64,000 nucleotides of DNA, taken from NCBI GenBank assembly GCA_004009845.1, contig RMBW01000014.1, positions 186,001 to 250,000 on the forward strand, written 5' to 3'. This stretch comes from Davidsoniella eucalypti (Eukaryota; Ascomycota; Sordariomycetes; Microascales; Ceratocystidaceae). Both the position numbers and the translations under genes were made by a program. Positions 45,371 to 57,936 of this stretch are shown here, one piece after another. Position 1 is the first letter of the stretch. Each line of letters begins with the position of its first letter. The notes beneath the pieces were generated by a model. The model was not told the origin of the DNA. It searched no databases and saw only the letters and a list, made by a program, of their open reading frames with translations.

Positions 45371-47258
45371 ATGCCAAGCTTACACATTGACGATGCGCTA
45401 CATAGTAGTAGCCGAGCTACTTCTACCGACGAGGTAGATCGCTCTATAGCCTTAAACACTACGTCTGCTTTAGAGTCTTGTGTGCCACACGCTATCACTA
45501 GCACTGCCAATGACAACGCCAAGTCCGATATCTCCGGCGATGCGCCGGCCGCGTCCACTTTGCGCCATGTGACATCGGCATCCGCATCCGCTGCAAACTC
45601 GGCGCAACCACCGCGACGCTGGTCACGACCACAATCATCTTACGCCACTGATCAGATCGACACAACCATAACGCGGCCAGGCGCTGTGCGCATAAACGTG
45701 ACCGGAGCCTTCATTGTGGACTCCACTGACCCCGGGTCACCGTCCAACGGCTCATCACCGAGTCGTCGCGAGACTAGCGATATCAGATTGCCAAATCATA
45801 CTGCTGTCGTTAGCCATATTGCAATCGATGTAGGTTGAATATCCCAAATTCACTCTATCACCTCCAATCACATTTTCCATCCCCCGCATTAGTCTGTCTC
45901 CGGATGTCTCGTTTATCGCTATCAACTGCAACTCCAGTGTGCTCCCCCTGCATGCGCTTTGATGTACTGCATAGAAAATCATTCACTGCACATTTACATT
46001 ATTTTTAATCTTCCTGTGCCACTTTGACATGTAGTCTGACGTCATATCTTTATATCAACATAGATCGGAGGCTCTCTAGCAAAACTCGTCTACTTCACCC
46101 GCGAGCCATCTTCTAAGGACCCTGGCGGTAGATTAAACTTTCTGAATTTCGAGACCGAACATATCGACGAATGCATCGATTTCATGGCACAAATCAAGGA
46201 CAAGCAGTTGGCCTTGAACGGCTCAACACCAGGAGAACTGAGCGTCATGGCAACTGGTGGTGGTGCATACAAGTTTTACGACAAGATTCGTGCAGCGTTA
46301 GGTGGTGTCGACGTGATGCGCGAAGACGAAATGGAATGCTTAATCATTGGTACGTTCGCAGTGGTGTGTTGCATTGCATTGTCACTTAATAAGACTATAC
46401 CAGTCATAACTTAAACTAACGTCCGATCTACGTTTGACAGGCCTAGACTTTTTCATCACCGAGATCCCACGAGAAGTCTTCACGTATAGCGAAACCGACC
46501 CGATGGAATTTGTCGAGCCAAATGACAACATATACCCATACTTGCTTGTTAATATTGGATCCGGGGTATCCTTCTTAAAGGTATCTGGACCGAGGCAATA
46601 TGAGCGTGTCGGTGGAACTTCACTTGGTGGTGGAACGCTATGGGGGTTACTCTCGTTGCTTACGGGAGCCCGAACCTTTGATGACATGTTGGCCATGGCC
46701 GATGAAGGGGATAATTCGAAAGTCGACATGCTTGTTGGGGATATCTATGGGACTGACTACGGTAAAATTGGCCTCAAGAGCACCACTATTGCCAGTTCCT
46801 TTGGTAAAGTCTTCCGCATGAAGCGAGAGGCCGAGAACGAGGCCGAAGACGGTGCCGAATCCGCCGATAGCGGCAACCACGAAGACAACCCAGCCGGCTC
46901 CAATAGTCGGTTCTCGTCTGATGATGTATCGCGATCACTATTGTATGCTATCAGTAACAATATTGGCCAAATCGCATACCTACAATCGCAGATCCATAAC
47001 CTATCACATATTTATTTTGGAGGAAGCTTCATCCGTGGTCATCGGCAAACTATCAACACCTTAAGTTATGCAATCAAGTTTTGGAGCAAAGGGCAGAAAC
47101 AAGCCTATTTCCTACGACACGAGGGCTATCTTGGCGCCGTTGGTGCATTCCTCAAACGCCAGCCGCGGAATTGGGGCCGCCGCAATAGCATTGATGAAAA
47201 GAATCCATTAGAAGCGCGGCAACTAGAGCGTCTCCGTCTAGGACAAGATGAGTCTTGA
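45371..47258 (+). CDS. Pantothenate kinase (type II)
   Basis: Exons 45371-45829, 46064-46349 and 46441-47258 encode 520 residues. The first 150 are Ser/Thr/Ala-rich. The kinase starts at the exon 1-2 join with AIDIGGSLAKLVYF (phosphate-binding Asp and GG), followed by MATGGGAYKF (about 215-224), LLVNIGSGVSFLKV (about 284-297), RVGGTSLGGGTLWGLLSLL (about 304-322) and YFGGSFIRGH near the end. It phosphorylates pantothenate, the first step of coenzyme A synthesis. An acidic insertion of about 40 residues (EAENEAEDGAESADSG) interrupts the core at about 370-410. The introns are 234 bases (GTAGGT donor) and 91 bases (GTACGT donor). The frame runs upstream to 45299 without another ATG, so 45371 is the start. 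Confidence 0.92.
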
Positions 47259-47617
47259 TGACTTGAGAAGTTATAGACACGCCACAGCTAAAAAAAAAAG
47301 AACATAAGGTCTGACTTGGTTAGTTTATAGAAAGATCTCCACGCCACAACATACACTCCGACATTTATCTTGTACATAGTCACTAGCATTAGCGTTTTCT
47401 ATCGTTTCCTTTCTTGATTTCTAGTTGTACAGTTCTATCCAAGCAAGGGACATGTACCCTTTTAGAAAGAACTTGGTGACATATATGTAGAATGAAGATG
47501 GAATGTGTTAGTAAGATTATAGGTGCTTGTTATGTATATTGTCATCATTGGGTATCATGGTAAGATTATATACGTCTGACTTTCCTAAATTCCCTTTTAC
47601 CGTCATAAAGCCTGTCG
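47259..47617. other. Convergent 3' region, PanK and AIM11
   Basis: 359 bases between two genes read toward each other. AT-rich, with an A9 run after the PanK stop. It presumably holds both polyadenylation sites. Confidence 0.5.
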
Positions 47618-48580
47618 TCAAGTTCTTGCCACTGCTTGTACGCTGATAGTACCCTCCGCCGTTGCATTCTGAGGATCATCGTAAGTAACACCAAACTTGT
47701 CTAAAAACTCCTTTGCCATATCTTCCAACTCAGCCTCAGCCTTCTCATCCAGATCACCGACAGTATGTTTCAAGATGCTTCTACGAGCGTATCCTCTCAG
47801 ATCATCGACGCTAGCTATATCGAGAGAGATAGCGAAAGCTCCAGCCAAGACAAAAGCGAAAGCGATGACATTGGCCGTGGCGAGCACGAGGGCTTCAGCA
47901 GCGAGAGAAGCCGAGTCGGAGCGTTTGCGGGCTAAAGAGGGGAGAAGGGAGTGGTTCATGCCGCAGAGGATGAGAGTCTCGAGGTCGTTGGGGTTGGTTG
48001 GGTCAAGAGGACTGTTGGTAGGTGGTTTTTGCGGTGATGGAGAGAGAGATGAAGGAAATGAAGATTGAGGTCTTGATGAAGGCAATGTAGACAAAGAGGA
48101 TGACGATGTAGATTTCGCCGAAGACGTAGATGGTGCTGCACCAGCCGATGTGGTCGTGGTAACTCTGGCGGATTTCGGCGCAGACGCCGTCGAAGACGTT
48201 ACTATCGACGACTTCAAGAATCCTGGCACCAAGCTCATAAGAAATGACTCTTTACCACTGCCATCGACAGAGAGAAGAGAGTTAGCAGTAGCCTTGACCA
48301 CAATTTCGGGAGACTCGACGATAGGCGCTAATGCGGCATCTTGTAGTCGTTGTGGAAACGCTAGGCGCGCATGAGAAGGGAAAAAGGGCGGGACGACTGC
48401 TAGTTTACGTTGACGCATGGCTCTTCTTGTGAGGATGATTGAGGCTGTGGAGAAGCCCATGCCAAGTATGTAGATGCTGAGTTCGGTGGCCCGACGTTCA
48501 CTCGGCGTCTTCTTCGGTGGTGATGCTGCTGTAAATGAAGACAAAGCCGATGGGTCTTTATTTTGCGATGAAGAAGCCAT
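47618..48580 (-). CDS. AIM11: AIM11-like membrane protein with an expanded middle
   Basis: A single exon encodes 320 residues from ATG 48580 (the frame continues to 48619 only with TTG). Two membrane segments can be seen: ATELSIYILGMGFSTASIIL (about 31-50), directly followed by basic TRRAMRQRKL, and ATANVIAFAFVLAGAFAISL (about 235-252), followed by DIASVDDLRGYARRSIL. Two segments in this order, with the LD(I)xS motif after the second, match the fungal Aim11 family (altered inheritance of mitochondria), whose function is unknown. The 85-200 stretch is Ser/Thr/Pro-rich and makes the protein about twice the length of the yeast relative. A TTCACAG just before the frame could be a splice acceptor, so a short upstream exon is possible. 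Confidence 0.75.
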   Translation of the reverse strand: MASSSQNKDPSALSSFTAASPPKKTPSERRATELSIYILGMGFSTASIILTRRAMRQRKLAVVPPFFPSHARLAFPQRLQDAALAPIVESPEIVVKATANSLLSVDGSGKESFLMSLVPGFLKSSIVTSSTASAPKSARVTTTTSAGAAPSTSSAKSTSSSSLSTLPSSRPQSSFPSSLSPSPQKPPTNSPLDPTNPNDLETLILCGMNHSLLPSLARKRSDSASLAAEALVLATANVIAFAFVLAGAFAISLDIASVDDLRGYARRSILKHTVGDLDEKAEAELEDMAKEFLDKFGVTYDDPQNATAEGTISVQAVART

Positions 48581-49663
48581 TCTTGCTTTTGAAATATCTT
48601 TGTCCTGTGAATGAACCAAGTTTTAAAAATAGCGAGAATTATAGAAGTCACGATATTCGTGAGCTTGAGCGTTCAAGAAACCATTAGATGGTGACACAAA
48701 GTTTTATTCAAATCAAAACCCGGAGACCCTAAAATTGTAGTGCTCATTACAAAATAAAATATCTCCACTTGAAATTTTAAGTGGGGTTAGTGTATTTCTT
48801 CTGATCGGCTATTAGATATCTACATTATGTAATCTGTTTTTCAACCTCAACTATTTGTAGGGTTCCTACTTGACTACGGAAAAAAAAAAGTCTCGAATAT
48901 CACAGATGGCGAAGAGAAGATGTATATAGACTGTCAAGTAAAGGAAGTGAAAGATGTTGAATAAAAGGTTGTAGTGTGTGTGTCTTGTATGTTGTATGTA
49001 CAATGTGTAGTATTTTCCAGTTAGACTATTCAGCCTGATTTTGTTGTCGGCGCCTAAATTGAGGTTTCAGGGCTTTGTCACATTGACCAAAGTCTATCAG
49101 TTCTATTGCCAGAAATTATACTCAGAGTTTGTGATTCCGAGATTGTACTTACTGTAGATTTAGCCTGCTCAACATTTCTTGGATATTTGCAGTGCTGGGT
49201 CAAGTTACAAAGGATTGTATGTTACTATGACCACTTAGGCAAGCCTTGTTGTATGTACATACATTTAGATTTAGCATTCAACAATAGTTATAAGTTTAAG
49301 GATAACCATGTAAATGAAAAACAATACAAGAAAATTAAAATTAATGAGCCTATGTTGTTTTACAATGATTATGTGCATCAATTTATACAACCTTACAATT
49401 ACAGTAGTTACTTAGGCTTCATATTTTTGGCTAGTTAGACAACGAGCAGGCCTAATTGGGACTGCACACGTGTGCTTAAATTGGTTGAATTTTGTACAAA
49501 ATCACTCCTGGTGCAAAGAGCAAAGACGTATAGCTAGTTAGTGTACAGCTACATTGCATTTGTCTATTTTTTTTTAGTCACAGGTAGATATTCTTCCAGG
49601 AAGAAAACCCGAAGGAAACCTTCCTCTCAAGCATAACCCCCCGAATTAAAGCGGTAACTAGCC
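48581..49663. other. Gene-free stretch between AIM11 and the dioxygenase gene
   Basis: About 1.1 kb between divergent genes, AT-rich. A 110-codon frame at 49106-49438 starts with TTG and has no family features, so I left it out. Confidence 0.5.
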
Positions 49664-50649
49664 ATGGCCAAGAAACCCAAATCCAACGGCTCTAATACAA
49701 CCGCATCAACGAGCGTCAAAGCCCTTCCGGGCCCGGCGCCGAACTGGCCACAATTCAAGCCTTGTCTGCCCGTTGTGAGCCTAACATCCGAGCCACTCGC
49801 CTCGCTTCCCGATAAAGTCGTACTACTGCGTAACTTTTTCCCGAAGACGCTATGTCGCGATTACGTAGCGTTCTTGAAAACGCTACCGCTAACGACGACG
49901 CCGGGGAAGCCGAAACGCGGCGATGCTGTGCGGGTTAATGATCGTTTCCAGGTTGATGACCCAGAGTTTGCAAAGAGGCTGTGGAATGAGACGGGACTAA
50001 AAGAGGCGTTGGCTGAGCAAGACGTTAAGCATTTATGGTGAGGTCTTTGAATCATGAAAGGGAACGATTGAAAAGTGTACGTTTACTGACTCCGTTCTAA
50101 AGGGGAGGTGAACCTATCGGCCTTAACCCTAATATCCGGATATATCGATATACCAAAGGCCAGTTCTTTGACGCTCACTGTGAGTATCTTTTCTCCTTCT
50201 CTACATTCGATAAATATACCAAGCGCCGATATTTCCTTTCTACCGTATCATCTTCTGACAAAAGCAACTCCCACTATAGACGACGATTGGAACGCCGTCA
50301 AGCTACGCCCAGATTCTACCTCGCCTGTTGTAGCAGCACGAACTACTTGGACACTCTTGCTCTATCTCACATCGTCTAGTGAGGGCTGTACCGGCGGCGA
50401 AACCGTCTTCTTCCCCTTCGATCGCCGAGTAAAACGAGAAGAAGTAGCCGTCGCACCCGAAACTGGCATGGTGTTGTTACATAAGCACGGCGATGATTGC
50501 ATGTTGGTATGTCTTCGTTCATAATGCTTATTTGAGGTATATCGTGATTCCGGATTACTAATCGACTATATACCATTTAGCACGAGGGTCGTGAAGTTAC
50601 TAGCGGTGAAAAATGGATTATCCGCTCCGATATCTGCATTGCGGCCTAG
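49664..50649 (+). CDS. 2-oxoglutarate/Fe(II) dioxygenase, prolyl-4-hydroxylase type
   Basis: Exons 49664-50037, 50103-50179, 50280-50506 and 50581-50649 encode 248 residues. The jelly-roll core has NPNIRIYRYTKGQFFDAHYD, with iron ligands His 150 and Asp 152, then TLLLYLTSSSEGCTGGETVF. The final exon gives HEGREVTSGEKWIIRSDI, with the third iron ligand His 227 and Lys 237 for 2-oxoglutarate. This is the complete P4Hc signature. It should hydroxylate a side chain, perhaps proline, of an unknown protein. The N-terminus is Ser/Thr-rich with no signal peptide, so the enzyme is cytosolic or nuclear. The introns are 65, 100 and 74 bases, all GT..AG, and each splits codons consistently. The 3' end lies 170 bases from the 3' end of the RNA polymerase gene on the other strand. 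Confidence 0.9.
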
Positions 50650-50820
50650 TAGCAAGAATTTACGCTACGTTAAGATGAACTAGTTTTATAAAATTACTGG
50701 AATCAATGTTGCCATAATAGAATAACCGATAGACGCGAAGACTACCTACTAAGAATAGCAGATACCTCTTCCACATTCATATAAACACTCTAATCTCCAG
50801 CTTCAAATATTGAGCAGGAA

Positions 50821-53800
50821 TCACACCGAGCTTGGCTGATCTTCAATATGAACGCCCTCCATCTCCATAAGACGCTTCCATGCCGGTTTTATCCGTGGCT
50901 GAGGCGCTATGATGACCTTGTGTTTCGTCTCAGGGCCTTCCATACCTCTGTTGTTGCTGTTATATGCTGATGTTGTTACATTAACATTCTCCTTGCTAGA
51001 CAAAGGGCATAACGCTCTGCGAGTCGGCGCTTTGTAACAATCGCGGGGCTTGAGAGTAGGCATCATTACCGTGGCGTTCAGTGCTGGACAAACATCACCT
51101 AGTAGGTCCATATTCTCGTTGACGATGTGGCTGGCTTTTACTTCAGGCTTATTCACATTGAGAAATAATGCCTCACCCTTGGGGCTCTCTTCTAAATGTG
51201 TCTTTCTCGTAGTAGAGCTAATAGCTGAAGCTGAATATTCGCCGTAGGATATGCGGGGGCTGGCGTTGTTCTCAGTGTGTTCCACACAATTTTGTGTAAT
51301 GCGTCCCTCCAAAGTCAGAGATTTCATGCCTTCTATGGCTTCTGCAAGTCTGACTTCATCGTCTGAAGACGACGCAATGCTTTGGACGTCGGTATTGGTA
51401 GTGGTGATAATCGAAATTGTATGGTTACTTATATGGCCGTCCGACTGGCCATTAAAAGGGCTACTTAGAGACGTTGGATTCGATGGCTTATCTTCATTCG
51501 CTATTGTCGGCTGTGCTGATGTCACCTGCGATGTCATAGTCACCGGGAGACTTGGAATAACTGGAGATATCAGGCCATCGTCAGGAACCTCTAACTGCGT
51601 GTAATCGTCCATCAAATATAAATCATGCTTTGGCTTGCAAACCAAAGGCCGGCGCTGCTTCAAGTTGATACGAAGGCCTATAGAGTCTGCCGCAGTCAAA
51701 GGAAAGGCATCTGGAGCTTTGTCCTCTCTGCTAGTCAACTTGCACATCCAATCGGGGAATAGCCACGGGAACGTTATCAGCGGCATGCTCTCTGGGTTCG
51801 GTGACAGCTGACCGCCAGACGATTCAATCATAGCCAACGCCTCAACGACTTGCTCATGGGTGACCTGGTACATTGCTGCTAGGAGATCTTTCATCGACTC
51901 AAAGGATGCCACTCCGCCGGCTGATTGTATACACCGTTCTCGAAAATTGCATTTCAAGACACCGACTTCTCGGCCAATACGTTCCTGCATCTTGTAGCTT
52001 GTGCCAATTCGAGGCCGGCTTAGAACAAAAGTCGACCACATCTCAAACTCGGTTTCTATCTCAAACTGAGCCATCAGCCGAAGGATCTCGGTGTCATATT
52101 CGGCTTTTATCTCCCGCGCAATAACTAGATTTTCTTGTAGGACCGGCAGTGCTAAGATCGACTTGTTCATAGACTTGGTATACAACGGACTGAACTCTAC
52201 TTTTTGGACCCGATCGTATATAATACCCAGTGGTCGAGTCGAATTGTAACTTGGACCCCGCTTCTCCATGAAATGTGGCCATTTCTTCGGCATTAGCTTA
52301 TGTGGAATATCAGCCGGTACGCCGGATTTTGCATAATCAACGGCTTTGGAGTGTAATGCAGCTAGCTGAAGGCCTACAATTGCAGTGTACAACTTCTTGT
52401 TAGCCATTGTATTCAAATATCAAATGCTTATCATCAATAATATAACATCACTTACAAATTGGACTGCCAGCGCCACATAAATCAGCCCAAGCTAAATGGG
52501 CATGTGCAATGACAGGAAGCATATCACCACGTAGGTATGTCACAAAGAACATCTGCAAGTCAGCAACACGTATCTCTCTTGGGTGCTCTAGAGCCGTAGT
52601 CTCTGTGGCTTGCATTGACTTTATGTTCCAACAGGGAGGAATCAAAGTCTGGTCCCAGATCACGAAGAAATCATCTCCGTCCAGGTCTCCGCCAGAGAGC
52701 ATGCTCGGGACATCGCGATCACCTTTGCGCGGAAAAACCACCACATTGGTGAGATGGTTCAGCTCGGGTACACTGACAGCCTGGACCACTCGAATGTCAC
52801 CGGGGTGTAGAGATGGATTGCGGCCAACTACGCAGATGCTTTCGATTGTCTTGTACTGCCCGGGATTTTCTGGGTCTGGGATTCGCACGAAGATTTGTGG
52901 TAGCTCCTCGACGTTGTTGGTCTTGGAACCTTCCGAAGCGAAGCTGTGGCCACGAAGAATGCCCTTTTCATCCACACAGCCAAGCAAAAACGCACCTTGA
53001 GGCACGACGATTCGAGCCTTCTCTTTCAAGAGCTTAAGAGACCACGTACGCCAAAGCCTCATTAGAGATGAAACGAACGGCTCTTCGCTACCAAGGTTCA
53101 AAAACCCGGCTTTCGCCATCTCGGCCATTTGCAATGTGACGGCATTTTCGTCGATATACTGCGTCAACAGAGTGATTGCAGTGGGAATGTCGACCATGGC
53201 TTTTTCATATCCTCGAAGTTGAGCATCCAAGAGCTTCTCAAATGCTTGGTCGGGGACGCCTAGACTTGACAGAACAAGAATTGTTTGCCGATTCAAGGTT
53301 GCAATAGAGAACTGAGAAACACGAATGATTTCCAGGGCGTTGAACTCGGAAGGGAATTTTTCTTGAGACTTCCGGATATGAACTTCACGGCCAATAGCAT
53401 CGTCAGAGATCACCAAGACACCTTTGCAGCCGCCCATACGAAATTGATAGGCAGCAGGTATTGGCTGTCCGGGGATAGCAAACAGCTCCAACTCCTCCAT
53501 AACCACACTTGCAAGGAGTCGAGAGATCTTGCCAACGCCATCTGTAAAACAATAGCCATTACGGTCGATGTCGGGAATACGGTGGATAGATGGAACTGAG
53601 ATGCCTCGAATAGCTCGCGTGGTGGAAAAGCACTGGCCAAGGCGAGCAGACCGTTTTGCTACGTTTCGAATATCGCTAAAGTCTCCCATCCACGCCCGTA
53701 TATCGTCACGGGTGATATCTGGGGTATCGGCGAAGAAATAAGCGCCACACTCTCGCATCTGAGAATTACCTGCAGCTAAGAACTTGAATACACGATCACC

Positions 53801-55072
53801 AATCCGGATTCCCTCTTCCATCACATGGTAAATACGATAGTACACATTGTCATACTTGTAGCCACTGTTACCGCCGGCCAGCCGGCCGTTGAGTATCTCG
53901 TCGCTAAACTGCACACGCAAAAAATTGTCTTGGACATGGCGGTATTTCCGAAGAACGCGGTTCGTACTTTCTATCGATGGCGTATGGAGGTATATTGTCG
54001 TGGGCGTTACAATAGCCTTACGGACAAGAGCGCAGTAGTGCGGAATGCGTGGTTTAATGGTAGCTCGACAGCCGCGTAGGGTTTGGTCTTGGAGATCAAA
54101 GATTTGTCTCGGATCTTCAATGAGAATCTCGTCCCCGGAGGTATGGTGCCGATCAGCCAAATCAGCGGCTTGTTCAAGCAAGTACCGAGCATTATACTCG
54201 CCCATGGAAGCCAGCGTGTTGATGAACTCTTGATTGATAGCGTGCTCTTCGAAGACTCCTTTGGTTAGACAGACTTCAAGCTGATACCGGACAGCCCATG
54301 CCAGATTGTGTGGCACTTGATCGATATTGGAGAGAATGGCCAGATTGTTAGATGAAAAATGGACGCTATTAGAGGGATCATCGAGAGATTTCCAGAGCGT
54401 ATTGAGCACCCGCGGAACAATGGTGATGGGCGCCGAATCGCGAATGATGGATAGGTTGAAATCTTGCATCGATCTCGATGTGAAAGGCTCGCCTGGGATT
54501 TGGTCAACCTGGAAACACAAAGTCTTCCAGCGCCCGAGATCGATGAAGCTCGGGTTATTTGAGTGTTTGTGATAGCTCAAGGAAGAGTGCTCCCGAGAGT
54601 CCTCGCCGATTCCCACCAATCGCATCCAAGCGCTGTTGGCCTGGAACGCACTGCTCCGATCGGGCATATGTGAAGCCTTATCGAAGCGTTTCCAGAAATA
54701 CTGCGGCGGCGAATAGAGAACGAAGCGGAGTAAGCCAGATTTGTCGTGAGACTCACCATCAAAATGAATAGACTTGACGTTGTCGAAATCGATGATGGCC
54801 TTGAAGGCGCGGGACGTCAACTTCTGGGACTGCCGAATCAATCCAAAGGCGACGCGGATCTGGCGACGGCGTAGATCGATTGATACGCATTGCTTGCAGT
54901 CAATATCAGTAGCATCGCTTGGGATAGCTCGCATCTCCATCATGGTGGTTCGTTTAGTCATGATGCCAAATTTCATTTCCCGCGGCCAGATCTCGATGGT
55001 GGCGGGGTATATGACGGTGGCATCGGCAGGGCTCCTAATGAGCATCTTGCCCAGTTGGAGATTCTCAGTCAT
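50821..55072 (-). CDS. RNA-dependent RNA polymerase (QDE-1/SAD-1/Rrp type)
   Basis: Two exons, 55072-52456 and 52373-50821, joined over an 82-base intron with a GCTAAC branch site, give 1389 residues. The catalytic loop SMLSGGDLDGDDFFVIWD (DLDGD at 796-800) is the double-psi-barrel signature of eukaryotic RNA-silencing polymerases. Upstream are HRIPDIDRNGYCFTDGVGKI and FRMGGCKGVLVI; after it, SKAVDYAKSGVPADIP and KKWPHFMEK. The enzyme makes double-stranded RNA for Dicer in quelling, meiotic silencing or transposon control; which of these applies cannot be told here. The last 250 residues are Ser/Thr-rich and probably disordered. ATG 55072 gives a complete core, but an N-terminal extension from an upstream exon cannot be excluded. 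Confidence 0.92.
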
Positions 55073-55477
55073 GGCGAGTGCTGATCACCATGGATAGATC
55101 GAATAAGATTTCGGATAGTATGTATCTATTATTGTTATGATGATGGTGTTGATCTGGTAGTGATGACTTTGTATCAGAATGATGGAAATGTATTTGTAAA
55201 GAATGTCGTGATGGCTTAGGAAACAAAACAGAGTCGGCTAACATCACAATATAAAATAAGCTTCAAAGTTGAATATTGTAGAAGGTTGTGTTTGCTATGT
55301 TTGTATACAAAATAGTTTCATTTTCTGTTTGTTGACTTTTTTGGTGTCACGTTCAATATACGCAACTACACGGTTGAATTATTGCAATTCATTGTTGTTT
55401 CCTGGTTTCAAGGTAGTTACACAGATGCAGATGTCATTTCAATTTGTCACCGTCGACCCGGTCATGAGACTTGTAGC
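55073..55477. other. Promoter region of the RNA polymerase gene
   Basis: 405 bases between the DLD1-like stop and the RdRP start, both on the minus strand. Nothing else was recognised. Confidence 0.5.
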
Positions 55478-57381
55478 CTACGTTCTTTTGGTCGGGACGT
55501 CCATAATTTTGCCCGGGTTCAGGATCCAGTTAGGGTCCAGCGACTTCTTGATAGCTGCCATAACACCAATAGTGTCTAGACCCAGCTCAGTTTTGAGGTA
55601 CTCCTTCTTTGCCATTCCGATAGCGTGTTCGCCAGTACACGTTCCGTCCATTTCCATAGCCCGGTCGATCATCCTACTCACACAGGCCTTGACCTTTGCT
55701 GTCTCCTCGGCATTGGCTGTATCATATATGATGCTTTCGTGGAAGTTTCCATCGCCCACATGGCCTATGATGCTCACAAATAACCCGAGATCACGGCCAT
55801 CCTTTTGGCTTTCTTCGATGATATCAGCAAGCCTTCCCAGGGGTACGGCCACATCAGTTCCATCTAGAAAAAATAAACAGCCATCCAGTATCAGTATCTC
55901 AGGGAACCACATATTGCGATTATTGGGATAGAAACTCACAGAATTCTTGGGTCCCCTTGCGCATCGAAAGTATCGAATACAAAGCTTCTTTTCGCGCAGA
56001 CCACAGCAGTTTCATCTCGTCGGCATCTTTCGCAAACTCAAACCCGCCAGCTTTGTTGCGGGACGTGATTTTCTGTGTTTGCTCGATGGAATCCGCAATG
56101 CCTGCCGTAGTCCCAGCGAACTTGAAGAACAGCGTTGGTGTTTCTTTCCACACGCGCGGGGCTGTGCATCCGATATCGTTGACGACCTTCATCTGGACTT
56201 CGTCCATTAGCTCCATGGCCGCTACAGGAATACCAGCCTGCATGACACCGGCCGCCGCCGTCGTTGCGTCGCGGATCGTAGGGAAGGGTACGACAGCAAC
56301 GGTTGTCTCTTCAGGCACAACAGCCAACTTCAGGGTTACTATAGATCATACAGTATTAGCTAACATGGTCACTATTCTCAGACGAAAACGTGAACAAATC
56401 ATACTTTCAGTCACCAGACCCAATGTGCCTTCGGAACCCACAAAGATGCCATTCAGATTGTACCCAGCCGATGATTTACGTGGCCGGCGTCTTGTCTTGA
56501 TGACAGTTCCGTCGGCCAGCACCACCGTCAAGTTGACCACCCAGTCCTTCATCGTACCATAGCGGACGGCATGTGTGCCCGAGCAGTTAGTACCGACCAT
56601 GCCGCCAATCTTAGCACTCGGTCCAGGATCGATCGGGAAGAACAGCTTAACCCCACGCTTATCCAGTTCTGCGTTGAGATCTTGCCAGCCTATTCCCGGC
56701 TGCACCACCACGTCCATGTCATCCGCATGTACCGCTACGATGCTGTCCATGTACGCAAAATCAACACTGATGCCGCCATGCGGGGCTGCAAAGTTGCCTT
56801 CGATCGATGTACCGCCAGAGTATGGGATCACCGGAACACGGTGTAGGTTGCAGATTTTCGCTATAGTCGCTACATCTGTGGTTGAGCGTGGGTAGGCAAC
56901 CGCCACGGGAAGTGTGTCGGGGTTGATTGTGGCCCAAGAAGCATAGCCGTGTGTGCGGAGATCATCGTCATCTGTTGATATTATGTCATTGTTGTCGATG
57001 GCAGCCCGAATTTTCTCTATGACCTGTCATGACAATGTTAGCTATTCTACCATACATTTGTCACATAGAACTAACCGTTTTCATCTGTGCCAAAGACGCA
57101 TATTCAGGCACTACTATATCAAATATTCCCTTGTCTTGTTCATCGCCATGTTTGCTCACAGTTTTCACGCCACCAAAGACAGTTGCCAATCCCCATCCCA
57201 AGGCACATGCCACAATAGAAGCACCCACGACTGATGGTGAGATGGAAAACCCTGACTGAGGTGCTGCTCCTGGGCCTGAACTGGAATATCGCTTGTGCTG
57301 AGGCCTCGTATAGGTGTATATCCTCTTACAGCTCCATTTTGGGATTGCCCTGTTCGATCTGATAATGTTTATGCGCTGCAT
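55478..57381 (-). CDS. DLD1: D-lactate dehydrogenase (cytochrome), mitochondrial
   Basis: Four exons on the minus strand, 57381-57076, 57023-56405, 56338-55940 and 55863-55478, give 569 residues. The N-terminus is a basic presequence followed by a membrane anchor (SPSVVGASIVACALGWGL), as in inner-membrane Dld1. The FAD-binding part has RVPVIPYSGGTSIEGN, VQPGIGWQDLN, DPGPSAKIGGMVGTNCSGTH and FVGSEGTLGLVTE. The C-terminal substrate domain has LWSARKEAL, then GTDVAVPLGRLADII, GHVGDGNFHESI and CTGEHAIGMAKKEYL. It oxidises D-lactate to pyruvate and passes electrons to cytochrome c (EC 1.1.2.4). The introns are 52, 66 and 76 bases and all keep frame. The stop lies 405 bases from the RdRP start. Confidence 0.93.
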
Positions 57382-57936
57382 GTTGCTATATCAACTGTAT
57401 ATGATGTTCAAACATAGGAATACAGAATGCAACTTATCCCGCTTCATTATGATGATATCAATTTCGGAACGGCCTCATAACTTTAAGGGTTATGTTGACA
57501 ATTTGGAGTTCGTAACCCTAGCTCAAAATAATGGTTACAAACTTCCACAAGTACCAGCCCAAGAACAGTAATATATAGCGAATACAAACTAATATTGGTA
57601 GGAATCCTTAATTATGGATACTCATCACTATACACCATGATATAAAGTCACAATTTAACATGCCCTTATTCTTTATATTCACACATGACACTATTTTTGA
57701 TCAAGGAACTGTCATCTAAATCAATTGAGTCTCTTATAGGCTCAAGAGTCGCTGAGCAACTACCATAATGCATAAATCCACAAGTGAAAAAATCAACCTT
57801 GACTCCAGTCCGTAATGCCGTGCCGTTTTGCTTCCAGTTTACACGTTGTTCATTCTTTTAATGTTCATCTTTGTGCAATTTTTTATTTTTATTTGACCAA
57901 TTTTGTCTTTTGGGACCCCAAATAAGAAGGTTAAAT
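57382..57936. other. Gene-free stretch between DLD1 and eS4
   Basis: 555 bases holding the DLD1 promoter and the eS4 3' end (both genes on the minus strand). AT-rich; nothing else was recognised. Confidence 0.5.

Noticed and set aside
49106..49438. 110-codon frame between AIM11 and the dioxygenase
   Set aside because: TTG start, AT-driven composition and no recognisable features.
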